Shown here: positions 7,902-15,600 of the stretch, in pieces
Layout: each line of letters begins with the position of its first letter
How positions within the stretch are numbered: the first letter of the stretch is position 1
From: CBDCVN01 sp965223045
GTDB taxonomy: Bacteria > Deinococcota > Deinococci > Deinococcales > Trueperaceae
Direction of reading: 5' to 3'
DNA: 64,000 nt
Assembly (NCBI GenBank): GCA_965223045.1
Contig: CBDCVN010000013.1
Coordinates: 4,898,001 to 4,962,000 of the forward strand
Translations under genes and position numbers: made by a program
Notes under the pieces: model-generated
Told to the model about the DNA's origin: nothing
The model's input: only the letters and a program-made list of their open reading frames with translations
The model's database searches: none

Positions 7902-9791
7902 ATGAATGACCTAATAGGTATGGTGCTTGGTACTCAAGATGCCACGCCACTAAACTTTTGGGTTGCTGTAACTACAGGTGTCAAAGTGCAACTTGACGAC
8001 ATCATCTATATTGAAGTCAAAGACCCTGCCCATGAAGGAGCCGTAGTTAGATTCTATGGCATAATTGATGAAGTACATCGCCGCTTTGAAGGGGTACAGT
8101 TTGATGGTGACACTGAACTAGTAGCTAATGGCCTTATGCCTGCCAACATGACTTACAATGCTCATGTTATTGTGACTCGAGTAGAACCCGAAGATTTCAT
8201 TCCACCTGCCCCCGGTGATAAAGTCTTTATGGCTAGTGGTGAAGCTCTAGAAAAAGCTCTTTACTTAGACAATATGGAAACCCCCTTACCTGCAGGGGTG
8301 TTAAGGAATGGTGAGGCAGGTTACATAAATTTTGATTTTATTAATGGCACTAAGGGAGCCCATATTAATATTTCTGGTATTTCAGGAATAGCTACCAAGA
8401 CTAGCTACGCTTTATTTTTACTTTATAGTATTTTTTATGCAAAAAATTGCCACAAGAATAATATTCCCTTACTAGATGACAAAACTGCTGTGACAAAAGC
8501 TGTTATTTTTAATGTTAAAGGTGAAGATCTACTTTTTTTGGATAAGCAAAACAAGCGTTTTTACGATGTAGAACAGAAATGGCTCCAAAAACGCAATTTT
8601 GATAAAAATCGTTACCAAATTTGCAATCTACCCACACATGAATTTGACAGTGTAGGTTTGCACGCGCCTGCTCAAGAAGGTAAACATCTCTTGCCTGATG
8701 TAAGCACTCGTGATGGCGTTTTACCTTATTTGTGGACACTGTTCAACTTTGCAGAGCAACGCATGTTGCCTTTTGTACTGACCGATGGTAATACTATGAG
8801 CAATCTAGGTTTTTTGATGGCTCATGTTGAAGAAAGGTTAGCCAAGCTAGCAAAGTCACAGAAACAAAAAGGGCCTTACCTTGAAATTGAAGAGGTTTTG
8901 CAAGGTTATATTCCCCCTTCTCAGCGTGGGGAAAACATTGATGGTATCCCAGAAATAAACGAAGATGAAGGTACCAACTTTGAAGCACTGTTATCAAGTA
9001 CAGGTAAGCCAAAACTCAAAACCTTTGATGATCTAGTTGATTATATTGATCACAAATTGTTAGGTAAAGACAGTGATGATGAAGATGGTAAGGGTGGTGG
9101 AGATAAAGCGTGGACAGCTAATCAAAGCAAAGCTACTCGTGAAGCTTTTATTAGACGCTTACGTGGAGCAGCAAAACATGTGCGCCGCTTAATAAGGGGT
9201 GATTTGCCCAAAAGTGCTTTTGATAGGGCTAAATTAGATATACTAGACAGCGAAGAGCAAGTTCATGTAGTAGATATAAACAAACTTGCTCCCTTAGCAC
9301 AAATGTTTGTAGTAGGGGTACTTTTAAAGCAAGTTTTCAGTGAACAGGAACGTAGAAGTGGGCGTGGGCAAATTTTTGTTGTGCTTGATGAGCTAAACAA
9401 GTATGCACCTGCCGAAGGTGACAGTCCTATAAAAGAAGTTCTACTAGATGTGGCTGAACGTGGGCGCAGTATGGGCATTATTTTAATAGGAGCACAACAA
9501 ACAGCTAGTGAGGTAGAGAGACGCATTGTGGGTAATGCTGCCATCAGAATTGTTGGGCGCTTAGACGCTGCTGAAGCTGAGCGCAGTGAGTACCGTTTTA
9601 TGCCAGCTAGTTTTCGTTCAAGAGCAACCATTCTAGCCCCAGGCACTATGATAATCCATCAACCAGATGTGCCCAGCCCTATGATGCTAAACTTTCCTTT
9701 TCCTGCTTGGGCTACACGTAAAAGCGAGGCAGAAAATAGTGAAGAAATTAGTGATGAAGCTCTGCAAGAAGAGTTTGATTTTGTAAGTTAA
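7902..9791 (+). CDS. HerA-like DNA translocase/ATPase
   Basis: A 629-residue protein. The N-terminus (about residues 1-95) looks like the HAS-barrel of HerA. The ATPase core has the P-loop at residues 159-168, GISGIATKTS, with Lys-Thr-Ser at the right place but Ala-Thr in the usual Gly positions. Walker B is at about residues 490-503, QIFVVLDELNKYAP. GRSMGIILIGAQQTASEVERR and NAAIRIVGRLD are the sensor and arginine-finger regions of this family. A Gly/Asp/Glu-rich insertion lies near residues 385-405. HerA ATPases form hexamers that work with NurA nuclease in DNA end resection or in defence systems; no NurA-like gene is nearby. The leaderless-type box supports the start. Confidence 0.85.
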   Translation: MNDLIGMVLGTQDATPLNFWVAVTTGVKVQLDDIIYIEVKDPAHEGAVVRFYGIIDEVHRRFEGVQFDGDTELVANGLMPANMTYNAHVIVTRVEPEDFIPPAPGDKVFMASGEALEKALYLDNMETPLPAGVLRNGEAGYINFDFINGTKGAHINISGISGIATKTSYALFLLYSIFYAKNCHKNNIPLLDDKTAVTKAVIFNVKGEDLLFLDKQNKRFYDVEQKWLQKRNFDKNRYQICNLPTHEFDSVGLHAPAQEGKHLLPDVSTRDGVLPYLWTLFNFAEQRMLPFVLTDGNTMSNLGFLMAHVEERLAKLAKSQKQKGPYLEIEEVLQGYIPPSQRGENIDGIPEINEDEGTNFEALLSSTGKPKLKTFDDLVDYIDHKLLGKDSDDEDGKGGGDKAWTANQSKATREAFIRRLRGAAKHVRRLIRGDLPKSAFDRAKLDILDSEEQVHVVDINKLAPLAQMFVVGVLLKQVFSEQERRSGRGQIFVVLDELNKYAPAEGDSPIKEVLLDVAERGRSMGIILIGAQQTASEVERRIVGNAAIRIVGRLDAAEAERSEYRFMPASFRSRATILAPGTMIIHQPDVPSPMMLNFPFPAWATRKSEAENSEEISDEALQEEFDFVS

Positions 9792-9799
9792 GCACCTAA

Positions 9800-10663
9800 T
9801 TAACGTTCTAAAACCAAAAAGCGATCCCTATTTACCAAGTCTTTTTCTATACGCCTACTTTGCCAATCACTAGCCTCACTAAAAGCGGTCTGTATGTTGC
9901 GAGGGTCTAATTCTAATACCATTACACAACCTTTTTCTAAAAGTTCATAAGCTTGTGCTAAGAGCTTTCTGTATAACTCTAATCCATCTTTCCCTGCAAA
10001 AAGTGCTCGAGCTGGCTCCGCCCTAACTTCAGGAGAAAGTTCAGTAATATCGCCCATAGGCAAATAAGGTAAATTAGCAACGATTAAATTAGTCTGCAAA
10101 GCATCTTCGTACACTTCTTCTAATAAATCTGATAAACAAAAATCTACCTTAAAGTTAAGCTTTCGAGCATTATATTTAGCAACTTCTAGGGCCTGATCAT
10201 CAACATCCAAGCCTAAAACCCTAGCACTAGGACACTCATGTTTTATAGCTAAAGCAATCGCTCCACTACCAGTGCCCACATCAATTACCCTACAACTAGA
10301 TACTTTTTTAATAACCTCTAGTGCTAAGGCTACTAGACTCTCAGTTTCGGGCCGAGGAATAAGTACTGATGGGGTAACTTTTAACTCTAAACCATAAAAG
10401 TAGGCTTTCTCTATAATATACTGTAAAGGTTCGTGTCTTAAGCGGCGTTCTAACCACTGTTTCAAAGTAAATTCTTCTTTTGGAGTTAGTGATTTATTTT
10501 TAAGGAGTACAAGCTCATTGCGAGGTACACTTAGCAGTTCACTTAGCAATAAATAAACTTCTGCTTCAACACTGCTAACTAGAGATTTCTCTAGAAAGGT
10601 TTTTGTCTTTATTATAGTTTCAACAATCGTCAAGACATTATAGTCTAACCTATCAAATTCCAC
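9800..10663 (-). CDS. prmC: Release factor glutamine methyltransferase PrmC
   Basis: A 287-residue class I methyltransferase with the PrmC layout. It has an N-terminal helical domain for the release factor, VLIPRPETE near residue 100, the SAM-binding RVIDVGTGSGAIALAI, GLDVDDQALEVAKYN, and the GKDGLELYRKLL segment. It methylates the Gln of the GGQ motif in release factors. The catalytic NPPY motif reads NLPY (ANLPYLP, near residue 196); Asn and Tyr are kept. The start is a GTG at 10663. It converges tail-to-tail with herA, 8 bases between stops. Confidence 0.87.
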   Translation of the reverse strand: MEFDRLDYNVLTIVETIIKTKTFLEKSLVSSVEAEVYLLLSELLSVPRNELVLLKNKSLTPKEEFTLKQWLERRLRHEPLQYIIEKAYFYGLELKVTPSVLIPRPETESLVALALEVIKKVSSCRVIDVGTGSGAIALAIKHECPSARVLGLDVDDQALEVAKYNARKLNFKVDFCLSDLLEEVYEDALQTNLIVANLPYLPMGDITELSPEVRAEPARALFAGKDGLELYRKLLAQAYELLEKGCVMVLELDPRNIQTAFSEASDWQSRRIEKDLVNRDRFLVLER

Positions 10664-10760
10664 ATCAAAGAAGGTGCTGCCAACATTTCTCCTATTTTAG
10701 ATGTTACCAGCCCTGAAGATAATATCCCAGATAAGTTCTTGCCTGATCCAACGCAAGGGA

Positions 10761-10855
10761 TGTCATCCTGAGCCCTTCAGAGGGTAAACTACGCGAAGGA
10801 CCTCACTGCTTTACACCACCAGAGATTATTCGTCGCTATACTCCTCAGAATGACA
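10761..10855 (-). repeat. Dispersed palindromic-ended repeat, copy A
   Basis: This 95-bp non-coding sequence starts TGTCATCCTGAG and ends CTCAGAATGACA, a 12-bp inverted repeat with one mismatch. On the minus strand the interior reads GAGGAGTATAGCGACGAA ... GTGAGGTCCTTCGCGTAG. It matches the copy at 53298-53392 over its full length, and a decayed copy near 62190-62270. Confidence 0.8.
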
Positions 10856-10899
10856 TAGACTCACATTTGCTGACGAAGTTACTTTTGCAGCAACAGCAC

Positions 10900-12321
10900 C
10901 TAAATAGGTAAACGAATAATAAATCTGGTATTTCCGGGTTCAGAAGTGAAGCGAATAGTACCGTAATGCCTTCTACTAATAATGCGATTGACAATATCTA
11001 AGCCCATGCCTGTACCTTCATTAACACCTTTGGTAGTAAAAAAAGGTTCAAAGATCCTATCTTGGATGTCCTTAGGAATACCAGAGCCATTATCAGCAAT
11101 TTCTATGCAAACAGCCTTAGAATTTTGATCGTGCCAAGCGCGAATGCGAATCTTGCCACCTTCTGGTAAAGCCTCTATGGCATTGGCAATAAGATTTGTC
11201 CAAACTTGATTAAGTTCACTGCCATAGGCACGTATTTTAGGCAACTCAACAAAGTTTTTCTCAACAGTGATCATTTTCTTTTTTAGTTTGTGCTTGAGGA
11301 TAATTAGGGTATTTTTAATGCCTTCATGAATATCTACTTCTTCTTGCTCGAGCCCCCTGTCCATATAGGTATATTCCTTCATGGCCTTAACTAGGTCAGA
11401 AATTCGGGTAGTACTTTCAACAAGCTCAAAAGCCAAGAGTCGCATTTCTATATCTCTATATAGCCAAATAAGGAAATCCTTAGTTTTCCTAGGAACAATT
11501 TGCTGACTAAAGTTTTCAAGCAAATTCCTAGTGTAGCCTCCAGAAATAAGAGTAGCCGCTACTTCCCAAGGATCAGGAATTTCTTGTTCTGTAAGCCAGT
11601 CACTTAAATCATCCTCTAGATCGCCTCTAGTCAGAGCGTCAAGCTCAGGGTTTAAATTTAAAGCCTCTTGAATAGGATTAAAATCACTATTATCAGGAAG
11701 TTCTTTGAAGAATGTGGGTTTGAGCAGTGATGAGGAATGCTCATCGAAAGCTTGCAGTACTTCAGATAAGCTGTTGGCAGCTCTTTTTGCAGCGGCAGCA
11801 GGATTATTTAATTCATGGGCTAAACCTGCAGACATAGTGCCCAAGGAAATTAATTTCTCACGCTGAGCACCTAATCTGGTAAACTCTCGAGTACGATCTA
11901 GCATAGTATTTACAAGCTTCTGCAGAATTTCAGGGGCATGTTGATGTAGCTTTGGGAAAAGAGATTTATCTAACTCAGCAATGCGTGTGGGAACAAGTGC
12001 ACGTACAGTTCCACCAAAATGCTTCATGCGTGAAAATGGTATCAGACCAGTTATATCACCTTTGCCAAAACGAAATTCTCCTATTTCTTTACCATCTTCA
12101 TGACGAATAACTTGTAAAGTGCCTTCTAGAACAAATTGGAGGGTGCTTACCTCTTGACCTTGCTTAGAATAAAGCTCACCCTGATTAAGAATTCTTAGTT
12201 CACTATGGGCAGCAAGCCACTGCTTTTCCGATTTGGGCACACCTTGCAGGTTGGAAATAGCATCAAATTCATTAGGGTTTATATGTTTGGTAGTTTCTAG
12301 CTCAGAAGCTTGTGCTAACAT
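10900..12321 (-). CDS. Sensor histidine kinase with cyclic-nucleotide-binding domain
   Basis: A 473-residue cytoplasmic kinase. Residues about 35-155 form a cNMP-binding-like domain (RILNQGELYSKQGQEVSTLQ, EFRFGKGDITGLIPF). The phosphoacceptor helix is SLGTMSAGLAHELNNPAAAA. The ATPase domain has the N box NQVWTNLIANAIEALPEGG, G1 EIADNGSGIP, F box FEPFFTTK and G2 GTGMGLDIV. No membrane segment is present. Kinases of this build commonly occur beside a response regulator fused to a thioredoxin-reductase-like enzyme. Such a fusion is encoded at 18013-19677 on the same strand, but the STAND gene now lies between. The antitoxin gene upstream ends 12 bases before it and may share a transcript. Confidence 0.88.
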   Translation of the reverse strand: MLAQASELETTKHINPNEFDAISNLQGVPKSEKQWLAAHSELRILNQGELYSKQGQEVSTLQFVLEGTLQVIRHEDGKEIGEFRFGKGDITGLIPFSRMKHFGGTVRALVPTRIAELDKSLFPKLHQHAPEILQKLVNTMLDRTREFTRLGAQREKLISLGTMSAGLAHELNNPAAAAKRAANSLSEVLQAFDEHSSSLLKPTFFKELPDNSDFNPIQEALNLNPELDALTRGDLEDDLSDWLTEQEIPDPWEVAATLISGGYTRNLLENFSQQIVPRKTKDFLIWLYRDIEMRLLAFELVESTTRISDLVKAMKEYTYMDRGLEQEEVDIHEGIKNTLIILKHKLKKKMITVEKNFVELPKIRAYGSELNQVWTNLIANAIEALPEGGKIRIRAWHDQNSKAVCIEIADNGSGIPKDIQDRIFEPFFTTKGVNEGTGMGLDIVNRIISRRHYGTIRFTSEPGNTRFIIRLPI

Positions 12322-12333
12322 AATCCCAATAGT

Positions 12334-12588
12334 TCAAAGGTGTTCCTGACGATCTTCAGTTAATATATCTTCAACACTGAGCTTACTTCGACCTGTACTA
12401 TAAGTTCTTTGTAGGTTCTCAAGTTCTAGTACCCAAGCTCTCATATCATCAGCTTTATCTTGAGTCTCCACGCCCGTTAATTTAGCTTTAACCTTACCTC
12501 TAATTGTGACAAGAATGCCCTCATCTTGGTTAGCAAGTCTTATCAAATTAGAAAGCTTAGTCTTACTTTCTCTCAGCGCCTTAATCAT
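12334..12588 (-). CDS. Phd/YefM-like antitoxin, no visible toxin
   Basis: An 84-residue protein, MIKALRESKTKLSNLIRLAN followed by GILVTIRGKVKAKLTG, resembles the N-terminal DNA-binding part of Phd/YefM antitoxins. That part binds the operator while the C-terminus neutralises the toxin. No PIN, Doc or RelE-like gene is beside it: downstream is the histidine kinase, and upstream is the divergent STAND gene, 79 bases away. It may be an orphan, may pair with a toxin elsewhere, or may act as a local repressor of the divergent STAND promoter; the last is inference. Confidence 0.6.
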   Translation of the reverse strand: MIKALRESKTKLSNLIRLANQDEGILVTIRGKVKAKLTGVETQDKADDMRAWVLELENLQRTYSTGRSKLSVEDILTEDRQEHL

Positions 12589-12667
12589 GTGGTTATTGTA
12601 GCCACTTTAGTAATTGTAAATCAAGAATGAGGTAAATGTAGATGGAAATTGTTTTTGTAAAGAGGAT

Positions 12668-15600
12668 GTGACAAAATGTTTTGAAATGGAAGGAACAATA
12701 AAAGAGCAATTTGCTAAAGCCTTAGAAAGTGCTTTCCCTAGAGAGGAAGATTTAGGAAGGATGGTTACACTCTGTTTTGGTAAGAAGTTACCAAACTTGG
12801 TTAATACGAAGCAGAAGTTACCAAATGTTATACTTGAGCTTATAGAACAAGCATACGCTGAAGGGTGGTTGAGAGAGCTTTTTAAATGTGCCAGAGAAAA
12901 GAACCCTGGCAACCCTGAGTTACAAGATTTAGAAAAAGCTTTGCAAAAGAATAATAATCTTGTAGAAGTTTCCCCAAAAAGTTATTATCTTAAAGGGGTT
13001 CAAAATGATTCAGTTGTCAGAGACAAGAAAAATGACCAGCCGTCTTCTTCATCATCAAATTATGAACAACTAATTCCCCCATGTCCTTATAAAGGCCTAC
13101 TTGCTTTTCGTGAAGAGGATAAGGATGACTTCTTTGGCCGTAATAATATTATAGAAAAACTACATAAAGCAGTTAATGGTGATTCTTTAACAACTTTGGT
13201 AGGTAACAGTGGCAGTGGGAAGTCTTCTGTAGTGTTTGCTGGTTTGGTACCAAAGCTGAGAGAACAAAATTGGCGGATAACTACTTTCAGACCTTATAAG
13301 AACCCTTTTAAGAGATTAGCAAGTGCACTTATTGATTATTTGGAACCTAATCTTAAAAGGCGAGAACGGCTAAAAGAAATCAAGAATTATGCCCAAGACT
13401 TCCAAAACAATGAACTTAGACTAACTGAAGTAATAAGTGATATTGTGGGTGAGCATAGTAAACCATTATTGCTAATCGTTGATCAGCTTGAAGAGCTTTT
13501 TACTTCAAATTCTAATGAAAGCGAAAAGATAGCGAATGATTTCCTAGATCAATTGGTAGAGGTTGTACAACAAGAAAATCTAGGCCAATTTAAGCTACTT
13601 CTAACAATACGTTCTGATTTTATGAAATACGCTTTAGCCTACACCGAACTCGGTGAAGCTATGAATAACTCTACAATAATGCTTACAGCAATGGATCGTG
13701 AAGAGCTACGTGAAGCCATAGAAAAACCTGCTAAAAGGAAGGGAGTGTCCTTAGCAAAAGGATTAACTACAACCATCTTGGATTATGTTCTTCCTAAAAT
13801 AGGTCCAAAAGATGTGGCAGGTCGGTTACCGTTGTTAGAATTTGCTCTAACTGAATTGTGGAAAAAGCAAACAAATCTCACCTTAACTCACGATGCTTAT
13901 AGAGATATTGGAGAAGTAGAAGGTGCTTTAGCTCAGTACGCTGAAGATGTTTACTCTGAATTTTCTGAAAAAGAGCAAAAGGTCATTGAGCATATCTTTA
14001 CTCAGTTAGTAAATCCTGGTGAGGGTACAGAAGATATTAGACAAGTAAGTACTAAAGCACAGATAGGAGCTGAAAATTGGGATTTAGTAAAAAGGCTTGC
14101 TGATAAGAGGTTAGTGACTACAGGTCTTATAGGAGAAGAAGCTGGAGAAGAAACTCTTGAGATTGTCCACGAAGCTTTAATAAGGTCCTGGAAGAAGCTT
14201 AAAGATTGGGTAGATGAGAGCAAGGAGTTCAGACGTTGGCAGGAAATTCATTTGCGTCCTAGAGTAAGTGCGTGGGAGAAAAGTGGCAAGCATAAGGATG
14301 CGCTTTTGCGGGGTAAGGAACTACTGCTAATTAAAAGTAAGGGTTATTGGAAAGATTACAAAAATCGGTTTGGAGATCTCGAAAGAAAATTTATTAGTAA
14401 AAGTATTGGAAGACAAAATATAATTCGCCGCCTCAGAAATAGTTCCCTAGCTTTTTTGTTATTGATAGGTATTCTTGTGGGAATGTTTCAATGGGATGCT
14501 TATTTATGGAAAAGAAAAGAATTTAAAATAGAAAACCCCTTGCTACACGAGATAATTCGACGGTCCTTAAAGATAGAAGAAAGTGAACCATTAACTCAGG
14601 GACACTTACTGGAAATTAAGAGTTTGGAGTTACATAAACAAGAAGAGATTGCTATTCTACAGGATATAAAAGAACTACCAGAACTATCAAGCTGGCTGAA
14701 ACATTATTTCCAGATCAAACAAAAGATTAATACTGCTAAAAGCAAATTACCAGACCTACAAAACTTGCGAGTACCTTATTCTTTTGCTTCTCAAATTAGG
14801 AACACAAATAAAGAAATTTCTCAAAATCGTGTTGATTTTGAGGAGAATCAAGATCACTCAGATGTCAGTGGTGAGGAAGGGGAACCCCATAACTCACAAT
14901 CTAGTTTTGAGAAACTACCAAATGAACTATTAAGTTTACCAAACTTAAAGATACTTTATCTTAAAGGTTTCGAAATTAGTAGTGTAAATGAGTTATCAAC
15001 TTTAATAAAGTTAAAAGCACTTTATCTTGACGACACTCAAGTTGATAACATAAGCAATCTAACGAACTTACAGGAACTCTATATTACTAATACTCGAGTC
15101 AATTGTATAAAGGGCTTATCAAAATTGACAAGCTTGAAGACTCTTCACCTTACCAATACTCTGATTGGAGATAAAGAAATTACTAAAAGCAGTGTCAATT
15201 GTAAAAAAGAGAAAGAAAGGGCTGAAAATACCTCTAATTCTAAACCTAGTAATGGTAAAGCAAACCTGCAACCAGATTCCGAGAAAACGTGTAATGCAAA
15301 TGATTTGTCATGTTTAAGGGAGTTACAAACATTATATCTTGACTTAAGAAATGTTCAACAAACTGATTTAAGATACTTAAATTTAGATAAGCTAGAACAA
15401 TTACAAAAATTTTACCTTTATCCAAACTATGCACAGCACAAAAAGCTAAAACTAGGTAACAACTTATCTAAACTAGATAATTTGAAAGAGCTTTATTTAG
15501 AAGGTGCAAACATCTATAAATGGAATTTCTTAAGTAAGTTAGAGAGGTTACAAGTTCTTAAGGTTAGCAAAGCAAATATTGACTTCTCAAGCTTAAATAA

